Source: an uncultured marine group I thaumarchaeote
GTDB lineage: Archaea > Thermoproteota > Nitrososphaeria > Nitrososphaerales > Nitrosopumilaceae
Direction: 5' to 3'
DNA: 64,000 nt
Assembly: GCA_902590655.1 (NCBI GenBank)
Contig: CACIXQ010000001.1
Span: forward strand, 45,993 to 109,992
Position numbers and translations under genes: made by a program
Shown: piece after piece, positions 42,028 through 50,007 of the stretch
How the letters are laid out: every line of letters begins with the position of its first letter
Numbering within the stretch: the first letter of the stretch is position 1
Notes under the pieces: model-generated
The model's input: the letters and a program-made list of their open reading frames with translations, nothing else
The model's database searches: none
What the model was told of the DNA's origin: nothing

Positions 42028-42028
42028 T
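41984..42028 (+). pseudogene. Dead 5' fragment of the cysteine-synthase-like gene
   Basis: Reading from CTG the frame gives (L)SEGSDRPLIESFEH, matching (M)SEGPDSALIERFEQ at the start of 43725-45254. The deletion of A converts ATG to a non-start and the homology ends after about 15 codons. It is a by-product of the promoter duplication. Confidence 0.8.
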
Positions 42029-42037
42029 GATAACAAA

Positions 42038-42958
42038 CTAGATTTTTACAAATGAATTTTTTGGTAACTGCAAGTCACCAAAAACATCTGGATGAATAAT
42101 TTTAGCTAGTATTTCAATTCCAGTTATGGTTCGAAGACTTGGTTTGCTGAAATATGAGTTTGCATCAACTGCGTAAACATTTTTCTCCTTAACGGCTTTC
42201 AATCCATTCCAATCTCGATTATTTATCAACACATTATTGTATTCAGATACAGTTCGCTTGATATCAAAACCACATGGCATCATTACAATAATGTCAGGGT
42301 TTGCTTCTTTGATCTCTTCTAATTCCATTTTTCTTGATGGCATTTTTTCTGTACTTATGAGATTTTCTCCACCCGCACTCTCAATCATCTCTGGAATCCA
42401 GTGACCTGAAGTGAAAAATGGATCCACCCATTCGATTGCAACGATCTTTGGTTTATCTTCAAATGTTTTACTCTTGACGAACTTTAGTCTCTTTGCTAGC
42501 GAGTCAACCAATTCGTTACCTTCGGTTTCCTTACCAATCATCTTTGAGATATCCATAATGCACCCCAAAATCTCATCAATATCGTGAGGATCCATTGCGT
42601 AAACCTCAGGTTTTTTTTCTAACATATCCATGGCTATTTTGACGTGTTCCGTATGAGCAGAACAGACCTCACAGATGTCCTGAGAGATAATCAGGTCAGG
42701 TTTTGCGTTTAGGAGATTTTCTTTGTTTAGATTGTAAATTTGCTTGCCATCAGTCATTAACTGACAGATTTTGTCATCAATCTGCTTGCTTGACATTGAA
42801 GCTGGATCAAACACAGAACCGATGACTCGTGGCTTAGTTTTCGCATCGCTTGGGTAGTTACATTCATGTGTTACACCAAAAAGTTTGTCATCTGCACCTA
42901 AACTGTAAATCAGCTCAGTTGCGCTTGGTAGAAAAGTCACAATTCTTTGTGGTTCCAT
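42038..42958 (-). CDS. Periplasmic-binding-protein-fold cobalamin/Fe3+ binding protein (BtuF-like)
   Basis: 306 residues. RIVTFLPSATELIYSLGADDKLFGVTHECNYP starts a class III substrate-binding fold, as in BtuF and FhuD. No clear signal peptide, so its location or anchoring is uncertain. Domain 2 includes TRGPVNVAE-like ... DIIVMMPCGFD, and CSAH near residue 97. It may bind cobalamin, which links to cbiE, or siderophore. Lies inside the segment between the two promoter copies. Confidence 0.8.
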   Translation of the reverse strand: MEPQRIVTFLPSATELIYSLGADDKLFGVTHECNYPSDAKTKPRVIGSVFDPASMSSKQIDDKICQLMTDGKQIYNLNKENLLNAKPDLIISQDICEVCSAHTEHVKIAMDMLEKKPEVYAMDPHDIDEILGCIMDISKMIGKETEGNELVDSLAKRLKFVKSKTFEDKPKIVAIEWVDPFFTSGHWIPEMIESAGGENLISTEKMPSRKMELEEIKEANPDIIVMMPCGFDIKRTVSEYNNVLINNRDWNGLKAVKEKNVYAVDANSYFSKPSLRTITGIEILAKIIHPDVFGDLQLPKNSFVKI

Positions 42959-42974
42959 AACTATCCATTTACAC

Positions 42975-43367
42975 TTAAGAATTCATTAGCCTTTTGATCT
43001 CTATCTTCTGACCATATTTTTTCAACAAGTCGGCGTAAAGTTTTTTCCGTTCTAACTTGAGATTTTTATTTTCATCATACATTTTTGTAAAGAAACATCC
43101 AAGAATTCTTTCATCATTGTTATCGAAAAACCTGACACTGAAGCTTGTGCGCTCTGGTTTTTCTTCTACCACGAACTCTGCATGTTTTATCATGTAAGGA
43201 TTAACATGCATGTGGCATGGTCCATCATTGTCTCCTATTGTTATCCATTCATCTTTTTGTCTTATACTCAGAGAATTGCTCCTCATCTCGCTGGTGGCTC
43301 CGTTTGATTTGACTACCAACAAAACATCATCTACACTGATTATGTCAGCCAAAAGTTCTTTCAACAT
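42975..43367 (-). CDS. Conserved protein of unknown function
   Basis: 130 residues, soluble. A beta-rich core with GDNDGPCHMHVNPYMIKHAEFVV and RFFDNNDERILGCFFTKMYD, then a Lys-rich C-terminal helix. HMHVN and the Cys residues may bind a metal, which is inference. Located between BtuF-like and the small 43402 gene. Confidence 0.55.
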   Translation of the reverse strand: MLKELLADIISVDDVLLVVKSNGATSEMRSNSLSIRQKDEWITIGDNDGPCHMHVNPYMIKHAEFVVEEKPERTSFSVRFFDNNDERILGCFFTKMYDENKNLKLERKKLYADLLKKYGQKIEIKRLMNS

Positions 43368-43401
43368 CTATATTCTATAAACGGCCTTGTTTTTATTTTG
43401 G

Positions 43402-43653
43402 CTAGTATTTCCATTCGTCAGAAAAACCATTCCATAATGGACGGAATGGTGTTATATCCTTCTCTATTTCACCTTGAATCCTATTTGATATTGCAAAAAA
43501 GAAATTTTCCAAGGCATCAACGCCACCGTCATCAAAGATTTCTTTGCCAACTTCTGTAATTCGTGCCTTTTTTTGTTCTACTTCTGGAGAATCTGGATTT
43601 TGTAAGCAGAAAGTATAGAGGTCAATCAGCTCCTCCTCAAGCATGAAATCCAT
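43402..43653 (-). CDS. 83-residue protein under the duplicated promoter
   Basis: Start ATG 43651-43653 (MDFMLEEELIDLY). The protein is acidic, mainly helical; no motif recognised. Its upstream region is copy B of the repeat at 41911, so it shares promoter sequence with hemerythrin and is divergent from the cysteine-synthase-like gene. Confidence 0.6.
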   Translation of the reverse strand: MDFMLEEELIDLYTFCLQNPDSPEVEQKKARITEVGKEIFDDGGVDALENFFFAISNRIQGEIEKDITPFRPLWNGFSDEWKY

Positions 43654-43768
43654 GAATTTTACATACAAAATAGCAATAAAAATCGTGTAAAGTTCTAAAT
43701 TGATCCTCTGATCTCTTTGATCACATGTCTGAAGGACCAGATAGTGCTCTGATTGAGCGCTTTGAACA
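43651..43768. repeat. Copy B of a duplicated divergent promoter
   Basis: Intact copy: ATG at 43651-43653 (minus), ATG at 43725-43727 (plus). Copy A is 1.74 kb away at 41911-42027. Confidence 0.9.
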
Positions 43769-45254
43769 GGAGGTATGGAGTAAGGTTCCACATCTCGAAG
43801 AAGGCAGTGATACCAAGGTTGTTAATGCAACACCACTTGTTGATATGACTGCAGATTTCAAGGAATGTGCAAAAACTGTCTTCAAACTGGATCTTGATAA
43901 TGCAGACCTGAAGGTTTTCGGCAAAATGGATTGTACACTGTTAACTGGATCAATCAAGGTTAGACCCGCAGCCAACATCATACATGACGCCATTGTTTCA
44001 GGAAAGATCAAGAGCGGTCAGACAGTAATTGAAGCCACATCAGGCAACTTTGGAATAGCGCTAGGATTGTTATCCAAACTTGGATTAACTGTGATTGCTC
44101 TTGTTTCAAGAAAGTTACAGGAAGGAGTGTTCGAAGAATTAAGAAACGGAAACATACGAACCATGGATCTTGATATGGACATTTGTCCTGCACCAGGAAT
44201 GGAAGGGAAACAAAATCTCATGGTTGCTAAAGCAACAGCAGCCAATGTCCGTTCACAATTATCTAATCTTGGATTTGATACTGAAATTTTCGACAAAGAA
44301 ATTTCTGAAATAGAATCACTTTTAGCTAAACAAGACATCATAAACTTGGCAAAGTTTCTTGCCAAGATATACGGTTTCTTCTGTCCATCACAATATGACA
44401 ACCAACTAAACATAGAAGCCCATAGGACAATAACAGCGGCTGAGATTGATCAGCAACTTCATGAAAATGGAGATTCACTAGAAAACTTCAACATATTCTG
44501 TACATTTGGTACAGGCGGAACATCTGGCGGCTTAAGCAAATACATCTCTGAAAAATATGGAAAAAAGTCAGTATATGTAATATTTCCACCTGCAAATCAA
44601 GACGTTGCAGGTATTAGAACAAAAGCCAATGCAGACGGTTTGACGTTATACAATCCTGAGGTATACGCAGAACAGCAGGAAATGGATTGGGAGAAGGCAA
44701 AATTACTACTAAAATTCTTTGTAGAAAAAGGTCACGACATGGGCGAAAGCAGTGCTCTTGAACTTTATGCCATATTGCAGAAGGCAAGTGCTGAAGGAGG
44801 CGGTAAGTTTGTCGCAATGATTTGTGACGGAATTGAAAAATACAAAAAGAACCTTGCAACTATTGGACAGGAAGGTCCTATGCAGGTCTCTCTACAGGAG
44901 GCAAACGCAAGCGGTTATGACAAGGTAATTTGGATTCATGCTCAGTATACTCCACAAGACCCTGGAATAGAGCTAATTGCAAAATCTCTAGGCGTAGACA
45001 AAAGTAAGATTTGTGTTCCAGACGCAAGAACCGCACAGGAACTACTGCAAACACAACAAATCCCAGAATCACTCAGTAAAGACCTAGAAGGTGACAGTAA
45101 ACCACTGCTGGTCTGTATGGCTGGAAAAACATCACTGATGGCTGCCAAAGTACTCGCAACAAAGGGCGTTATGACAGACAGTTTGATTGGCGGAATAACA
45201 GAACTGCCAGAAGGAAAAACCAAGCAACTTTCTGAATTGATCAGACAGGCATGA
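43725..45254 (+). CDS. Cysteine synthase-like PLP enzyme fused to a rhodanese-like domain
   Basis: 509 residues. Residues 30-385 are a fold type II PLP enzyme (CysK/CysM family): PLP lysine K78 in TGSIKVRPA, EATSGNFGIALG phosphate/substrate loop (about 103-114), and TFGTGGTSGGLS for the phosphate cradle. The C-terminal ~110 residues contain PLLVCMAGKTS with C464, matching a rhodanese active-site loop. Suggests coupling of cysteine synthesis with persulfide transfer. Start ATG; followed by a coupled 54-residue gene. Confidence 0.85.
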   Translation: MSEGPDSALIERFEQEVWSKVPHLEEGSDTKVVNATPLVDMTADFKECAKTVFKLDLDNADLKVFGKMDCTLLTGSIKVRPAANIIHDAIVSGKIKSGQTVIEATSGNFGIALGLLSKLGLTVIALVSRKLQEGVFEELRNGNIRTMDLDMDICPAPGMEGKQNLMVAKATAANVRSQLSNLGFDTEIFDKEISEIESLLAKQDIINLAKFLAKIYGFFCPSQYDNQLNIEAHRTITAAEIDQQLHENGDSLENFNIFCTFGTGGTSGGLSKYISEKYGKKSVYVIFPPANQDVAGIRTKANADGLTLYNPEVYAEQQEMDWEKAKLLLKFFVEKGHDMGESSALELYAILQKASAEGGGKFVAMICDGIEKYKKNLATIGQEGPMQVSLQEANASGYDKVIWIHAQYTPQDPGIELIAKSLGVDKSKICVPDARTAQELLQTQQIPESLSKDLEGDSKPLLVCMAGKTSLMAAKVLATKGVMTDSLIGGITELPEGKTKQLSELIRQA

Positions 45255-45415
45255 CAGAAGCTGAGCAAGAAAAAATCGCAGATTATAGGAAAAGAAGAGA
45301 AGACATTTTACGGATACTCGACGATATTGTTGAGATAATAAGATTTCAGGATAGACCTGAGGATGCAATACTTGAACAAAAGTTAGAAGAAATCAGAAAA
45401 ATATTGTCTAAATAA
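45251..45415 (+). CDS. 54-residue coiled-coil microprotein, coupled to cysteine synthase
   Basis: ATGA overlap with the previous stop (start 45251). The product is charged and helical (EAEQEKIADYRKRRED, then ILRILDDIVEIIRF and KLEEIRKILSK), suggesting a coiled coil. Translational coupling suggests a subunit or stabiliser of the upstream enzyme. Confidence 0.6.
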   Translation: MTEAEQEKIADYRKRREDILRILDDIVEIIRFQDRPEDAILEQKLEEIRKILSK

Positions 45416-45553
45416 CTAGTGTACTAGAATAGTGAAATTTATTATCTAAAATAAAAATCAGAATTTGTTTGAAGCCAATTATGATAGATGATGGTGAGCG
45501 TCCCGAATGGGATTGGCTAAAGAAAAAATAATTTCTTTTTACAATATATCTAA

Positions 45554-45796
45554 CTACAGCGAGCTGTGACTTCCGTCACACTTTCCTGTTTCATCCTTGC
45601 TGTGTTTACATCCACAAAACGCAACGAATCCTGCTTCAGTAGCTTTGAAAACTTTTGGTCCAAGACCTGATCCTGCATGAGAGCCATCACATAGTGGTTG
45701 GTTCTGAGATTTTCCACACATACAAACATGATATTCTTTTCCTGCTTCGACTTGCATTGGATATGGTCGTTTTTGTGGTACTTCTGGTTCGGTCAT
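45554..45796 (-). CDS. Double CDGSH iron-sulfur protein (mitoNEET-like)
   Basis: 80 residues with two complete CDGSH motifs: C25-x-C27 ... CDGSH (36-40) and C61-x-C63 ... CDGSH (73-77), each binding a [2Fe-2S] with one His ligand. Family transfers Fe-S clusters or electrons. It lies convergent to the cysteine-synthase fusion, which could provide sulfur. Confidence 0.93.
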   Translation of the reverse strand: MTEPEVPQKRPYPMQVEAGKEYHVCMCGKSQNQPLCDGSHAGSGLGPKVFKATEAGFVAFCGCKHSKDETGKCDGSHSSL

Positions 45797-45833
45797 GATT
45801 TTTCTCTGATAATCTTGTTTGTAAACATGTTGA

Positions 45834-45956
45834 TCAGGTTTTTGCTTGTTTCCTTGAGCATTCTATACAATATTCACCAGTCTCAAAAACGTAAAGCAGT
45901 TTGTTGCAGTCCTTACATCTTCTTTCTGATCTGGTTTTGTCATAGCCATATGGCAT
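45834..45956 (-). CDS. 40-residue zinc-ribbon microprotein
   Basis: ATG 45954-45956, TGA 45834-45836. MPYGYDKTRSERRCKDCNKL then CIEC: C14, C17, C30 and C33 give a CxxC-x12-CxxC ribbon with basic flanks. Upstream of the CDGSH gene on the same strand by 37 nt. Confidence 0.55.
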   Translation of the reverse strand: MPYGYDKTRSERRCKDCNKLLYVFETGEYCIECSRKQAKT

Positions 45957-45958
45957 GA

Positions 45959-46480
45959 TTAAAACCCAATATCGATGTCAAATCCGCCATCGCCAAGATC
46001 TGAATCACCAGCACCATCCATACCACCATCATTTGCATATTCCATTCCTTGAGGATCACCTGCAAAAAAGTCAGACATTCCAATACCCATCATACTAAAC
46101 ATCATACTAAACATCATCATGTCGATTATTCCGAAATACATCATTGTTGGGAAAAATGAGCGTTTTTCATCCATGTATTCTTTGAGTTTTTTCTTATCTC
46201 CGGATTTGTATAGTGTAACCATCTGACCCCATTCTTCTTGTAGTTCGTGAATTCTTTCATCAATTTCTCTAGAGCCTTTTTCTGTTGTCGTTATCTCAAT
46301 CTTGGGTCCGAAAAAACCTTTTTTTTCATTCACAGAAATCAATCCTCTTTCCTCAAGCTTTTCCAAAATTTTGTTAAGCTCGTCCGGTTTGATCTTTGTA
46401 ACACTTGCAATCTTATCAAATTTTTTGGCACCACTCCTAATTGCACCAAGCACAATGACATCCTTTGGTTCTTCTTCCAT
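45959..46480 (-). CDS. Winged-helix protein with Met-rich hydrophobic tail
   Basis: 173 residues. N-terminal wHTH (about 5-75: LGAIRSGAKKFDKIASVTKI, KLEERGLISVNEKKG), then a helical linker, then a Met/Phe-rich hydrophobic segment (about 110-138, MMYFGIIDMMMFSMMFSMM), ending in a Gly/Asp-rich tail. The hydrophobic part may be a membrane helix or dimer interface. Divergent from a 41-residue membrane peptide. Confidence 0.65.
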   Translation of the reverse strand: MEEEPKDVIVLGAIRSGAKKFDKIASVTKIKPDELNKILEKLEERGLISVNEKKGFFGPKIEITTTEKGSREIDERIHELQEEWGQMVTLYKSGDKKKLKEYMDEKRSFFPTMMYFGIIDMMMFSMMFSMMGIGMSDFFAGDPQGMEYANDGGMDGAGDSDLGDGGFDIDIGF

Positions 46481-46521
46481 TATACTAAAAATAATAAATG
46501 TTCAACACATGTTATAATGTT

Positions 46522-46647
46522 ATGAAACCAGATAGTGGAAAAAAATCATTTTTTTCCACAGACAAACCAAAGAGCTTACCAGCATTCTATTTTCTGTCCT
46601 TAGCATGCATTATTGTGATGGTTTTAATCTTCATGTTCCTTGACTAG
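46522..46647 (+). CDS. 41-residue single-TM microprotein
   Basis: ATG 46522 to TAG. Polar, Lys-rich N-terminus (MKPDSGKKSFFSTDKPKS) and one membrane helix (about 20-40, ACIIVMVLIFMFL). Positive-inside pattern supports N-in topology. Ends 10 nt before a tandem T-rich repeat. Confidence 0.5.
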   Translation: MKPDSGKKSFFSTDKPKSLPAFYFLSLACIIVMVLIFMFLD

Positions 46648-46656
46648 TTTCTATTC

Positions 46657-46719
46657 TCTATTTTGAGCTTTTTAAGCTCTATTTTGGGCTTTTTGATATC
46701 TATTTTTGGCTTTTAGAGT
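46657..46719. repeat. Three tandem 21-bp T-rich repeats (terminator-like)
   Basis: 46657-46677, 46678-46698 and 46699-46719; each reads TCTATTTTKRGCTTTTT with variation. They lie between convergent genes (46647 and 46721). The poly-T runs on the plus strand resemble archaeal terminators. Confidence 0.6.
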
Positions 46720-46720
46720 C

Positions 46721-47068
46721 TCATTTCATGAGCCAACTCCAATATCTACGCATCAACGGATAATCATCAAAGAATCTGAGTCGAGCCTTTGATTTTCTTT
46801 TTTTCAACTGCTCTTCAATATACTTGAGGATTCTGTCACGTCCTTTCTTTTTGTTGAGCATATCACTTTCAATTATGTTTCTTGCAAATTCCTGCTCCAT
46901 GTAAATCTCAAAAAACCACCAGCCAGCGGCCATTTTGGCATCAGGGCTAAACTTGTAACCGTTCTTTGTATGTGTCTTGAGCTCCAACTCGTTTAGTATT
47001 TCCTTGAAGTTTTTGATGTCCGCATCAAAGTCTGTTGTCATGGCAGAAAACAGAGGTTGCTTTGTCAT
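46721..47068 (-). CDS. Conserved thaumarchaeal protein of unknown function
   Basis: 115 residues, soluble, helical; aromatic-rich FSPDAKMAAGWWFFEIYMEQEF and a basic C-terminal half (KKRKSKARLRFFDDYPLMRRYWSW). No recognised motif. Starts one base after the end of the zinc microprotein gene (47070), so they are probably co-transcribed. Confidence 0.55.
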   Translation of the reverse strand: MTKQPLFSAMTTDFDADIKNFKEILNELELKTHTKNGYKFSPDAKMAAGWWFFEIYMEQEFARNIIESDMLNKKKGRDRILKYIEEQLKKRKSKARLRFFDDYPLMRRYWSWLMK

Positions 47069-47069
47069 T

Positions 47070-47243
47070 TTAACCGTAAATTAGACAATGTTCACAATCA
47101 CAGCTTGGTATCTTCTTTGCCTTTGCAAGACAATTTTTGTGCTGACCAGCTTGGCATTGAACACAAATTTTTTCTATGTTGTCAACTGACGTATATTTTT
47201 TGGATTGGTCAAATCCAAATCCGCCGTCCTGTGGTCCTACCAT
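47070..47243 (-). CDS. 57-residue Cys-rich zinc-binding microprotein
   Basis: ATG 47241-47243 to TAA. Gly-rich N-terminus (MVGPQDGGFGFD), then C27, C30, C38, C48, C50 and C53 plus H36 and H52 in ICVQC, CDCEHC. Seems a two-site zinc motif. Operon with the following gene. Confidence 0.55.
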   Translation of the reverse strand: MVGPQDGGFGFDQSKKYTSVDNIEKICVQCQAGQHKNCLAKAKKIPSCDCEHCLIYG

Positions 47244-47263
47244 AATATCATCATCACTCTCTT

Positions 47264-48478
47264 TTAGTTAAGATTTTTTTCAATATTTTTACGGATAATT
47301 TTTACAATCTTAGCCTTGGTTTTGCGACCAGTTTTTACCACATTTTTCGAGTCTACCAGAAAGACCTCATTATAGTCAGAGTTATTGTATCCAGAACCAA
47401 TATCATTGGCTATCATCAAGTCAGCGTCAGATTCTTTCAGTTTCTTCCTTGCCCTGGAAACAAGCTCCTTTTTCGATACATTGGCTTCAGCCTTGAAACC
47501 TATGAGAATTCCCTTGTGGATCTTTTTGATGTGATCTATGATCTTTGGGGCTCTGGTAAGTTTGATGGCAGTGCTTCTGTTGCTCTTAATCTTTGAGTTT
47601 GAGTTTTTTGGAATAAAGTCAGATACGGCAGCAGCCAGTATCACAACATCAAATTTCTTTTTGAGTTCCCTCTTGACCGCACTAAACATCTCTGAAACCG
47701 TCTTTACACGAATGATTTTGGCACCTTTTGGAGGTTTGGCAGTTCCAGGCCCGTAAACTAGGGTCACTTTGGCGCCTGCTGATACCAGTTCTGAGGCTAA
47801 CAGGGTTCCAGTCTTTCCTGTACTGATATTTGTCATGACACGGACAGGGTCAATCTTCTCGACTGTTGGACCTGCTGTCATCAACACCCTCTTTCCTTTC
47901 AGTTTTTTTGATTGTCCAAATTTGTTCAAAACAAAGTCTAGCACATCTTCTGGTTCTGGCGCTTTTGCCTTTCCCTCAATCATTTGTGGAGATACGAAAT
48001 CAACCTTCTTTCTCAAAAATTTCATATTCTTGCGAACTGCTGCATTTTCATACATTGATGCATGCATGGCAAGTCCCATCAATATTGGAGTCCTCGAACC
48101 AAATGCTACAGTGAGCACTGTGGAAATTGGAGTGTCATCTATCCCATTAGCCAACTTGCCCAAGGTATTTGCAGTTGAAGGATAAACGATAATCAGGTCA
48201 GACCTTTTGTAATCGGCAAGATCAATGTGTTCCATGTTTCCGGTTAGTTTTGTGATGACGTGGTTTCCAGTCGCCCATTTCATATAATCTGGTTTGATCA
48301 GCTTTGTACTGGCACCGCTCATTACACATTTGACGTTGGCACCATGTCGCATCAGCAACCTTGCAAGTTCGATTGACTTGTATGCGGCAACCGAGCCGGC
48401 AACACACAAAACAATCTTCTTTCCAGTGAGCTCAGTGCCATAGCTTTCCACAATATCCAAGGATGGGTGTTTGGTCAT
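47264..48478 (-). CDS. coaBC: Phosphopantothenoylcysteine decarboxylase / phosphopantothenate-cysteine ligase
   Basis: Bifunctional CoA enzyme of 404 residues. CoaC domain about 1-185 with CVAGSVAAYKSIE (flavin binding) and the catalytic region YPSTANTLGKLANGIDDTP; CoaB domain about 190-400 with AGPTVEKIDPVRVMTNISTGKTG and AAAVSDFIPKN (nucleotide and phosphopantothenate binding). Last gene of the CoA operon; overlaps panB by 4 nt. Confidence 0.96.
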   Translation of the reverse strand: MTKHPSLDIVESYGTELTGKKIVLCVAGSVAAYKSIELARLLMRHGANVKCVMSGASTKLIKPDYMKWATGNHVITKLTGNMEHIDLADYKRSDLIIVYPSTANTLGKLANGIDDTPISTVLTVAFGSRTPILMGLAMHASMYENAAVRKNMKFLRKKVDFVSPQMIEGKAKAPEPEDVLDFVLNKFGQSKKLKGKRVLMTAGPTVEKIDPVRVMTNISTGKTGTLLASELVSAGAKVTLVYGPGTAKPPKGAKIIRVKTVSEMFSAVKRELKKKFDVVILAAAVSDFIPKNSNSKIKSNRSTAIKLTRAPKIIDHIKKIHKGILIGFKAEANVSKKELVSRARKKLKESDADLMIANDIGSGYNNSDYNEVFLVDSKNVVKTGRKTKAKIVKIIRKNIEKNLN

Positions 48479-49257
48479 TTCTGAGCCTCCATATGGAATG
48501 TATGCTCTTCAGCTGGAAATGTACGATTTTCGATATTTTTTATGTATTCAGACACGGCTTTTTTGATCTCTTCCGACAAAGAAAGGTATTTTTTGACGAA
48601 TTTCGGCGTCATCTTCTCAAATAATCCCAACATATCATGAATCACCAGAACCTGTCCATCACAGTCCTTTCCACAGCCTATGCCAATAGTTGGAACAAAA
48701 ACTGCTTCTGTGATGTGCTTTGTTGTTTCAGCTGTTACCATCTCCAAGACGATGCTGAAAACTCCTGCTTCTTGCAATGCCTTGGCATCAGCCACCAATG
48801 CTTTAGCATCCTCCTCCGTCTTTCCCTGAACCGTGTATTTTTTGGCTGTTTGTGGTAAAAGCCCAAGATGGCCCATGACAGGTATTCCAGTCTTGATAAT
48901 TGCCTTGATGATATCTGGCATTCTTCCTTCCAATTTGACAGCATCTGCTCCGGCCCTAATCAGCCGTTCAGAATTGGCTACTGCATCAGCCTCATTTTCA
49001 TATGACTTGTTTGGGAGGTCAGCCACGATTAGTGCATTTTCCCTTGCGTTGCTGACTGCTTTTGTAAACAGCACCATCTCATCCATAGTTACTGGAGCAG
49101 TATTTTCATAGCCAAGCATGACCATTCCGGCACTGTCTCCTACAAGCAGAATATCGACCTGATCACAAAGTGTTGCCATGGTATAGTCATAACTGGTAAC
49201 TACGGAGATCTTCTTACTTCCCTTTTTTGCTATGATATCATTTACCGTCTTATGCAA
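48475..49257 (-). CDS. panB: 3-Methyl-2-oxobutanoate hydroxymethyltransferase
   Basis: Makes ketopantoate. 260 residues, TIM barrel; VTSYDYTMATLCDQVDILLVGDSAG carries the metal-binding Asp (DS), and VMGHLGLLPQ and LEMV match the family. Overlaps coaBC (4 nt) and the PPS gene (8 nt), coupled. Confidence 0.96.
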   Translation of the reverse strand: MHKTVNDIIAKKGSKKISVVTSYDYTMATLCDQVDILLVGDSAGMVMLGYENTAPVTMDEMVLFTKAVSNARENALIVADLPNKSYENEADAVANSERLIRAGADAVKLEGRMPDIIKAIIKTGIPVMGHLGLLPQTAKKYTVQGKTEEDAKALVADAKALQEAGVFSIVLEMVTAETTKHITEAVFVPTIGIGCGKDCDGQVLVIHDMLGLFEKMTPKFVKKYLSLSEEIKKAVSEYIKNIENRTFPAEEHTFHMEAQK

Positions 49258-49990
49258 GCGACCCTCTCCTCTTCAAATTATTCTTAATTTCTGAAACTGC
49301 AGAAGACAAAGCCCTTCTGTTGTTAAAGTTGGTTTTTGCTGGTTTTGATTTCTTACAAGCTGATACTAGAAGTCTCATTCCACGGATGACATTGTCTACT
49401 ATTGTAATGTCCGCTTTCTGGGCAGTTCTGGAAAGTGGATTAAGATCAAAGGTAATGACAGTCTTTCCCATCTTCTTTAATGCTTCAGTTCTATCTCCAT
49501 CTTCAAGTGGAACCAGCACGACATCTGCCACAAAAATTCCGTCCTTGTCTACTATACGTCTGGGGCTGTCTAGACCACCAATCTTACGATATGACCCTGG
49601 ATTCGTGCCTAAAACCTGCTTTGCGCCAACCTTTTTCAACGATTTTTCAATCTTTTTCTTCCTAATCTCGTCATAGTAGAACAAGTTTACCTCAATCTTG
49701 GCCTTGGTTGCTTTAGCCAGCTGGACAACCTCTTTTGGGCAAATTGCTGCAACATTTCCATTTACCGAGATTACAGGATTTTGGGCAGATAGTAATTTAG
49801 CCGCAGCAGCCTTGATAGCAGCCTTTGCGGTTTTGGTAGTTTTTTCTCCCACCAGATAATCAAATGCCTCACCACGTCCATGAGCCAAAAGACCCTCTTT
49901 TGCAACAAGACCATCATTATACCCCTTGACAATTTTCTCCCGTATGCTGAGAGAAACAAAGCGTGGATGAGATTTAGGAATATTCAACAA
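49250..49990 (-). CDS. 4-Phosphopantoate-beta-alanine ligase (archaeal phosphopantothenate synthetase)
   Basis: 246 residues, archaeal PPS (COG1701 type) replacing bacterial PanC. N-terminal IPKSHPRFVSLSIREKIVKGY; nucleotide-binding GNVAAICPKE and LVPLEDGDR; C-terminal KxDITIVDN. In archaea pantoate is phosphorylated first, then joined to beta-alanine, so this enzyme acts after the next gene, pantoate kinase. Confidence 0.92.
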   Translation of the reverse strand: MLNIPKSHPRFVSLSIREKIVKGYNDGLVAKEGLLAHGRGEAFDYLVGEKTTKTAKAAIKAAAAKLLSAQNPVISVNGNVAAICPKEVVQLAKATKAKIEVNLFYYDEIRKKKIEKSLKKVGAKQVLGTNPGSYRKIGGLDSPRRIVDKDGIFVADVVLVPLEDGDRTEALKKMGKTVITFDLNPLSRTAQKADITIVDNVIRGMRLLVSACKKSKPAKTNFNNRRALSSAVSEIKNNLKRRGSLA

Positions 49991-50007
49991 ACCACCACAA
50001 GTAATCT

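Noticed and set aside
45469..45531. 20-residue ORF with TTG start (MKPIMIDDGERPEWDWLKKK)
   Set aside because: Too short to support alone, though a TTTATTAT box lies upstream.
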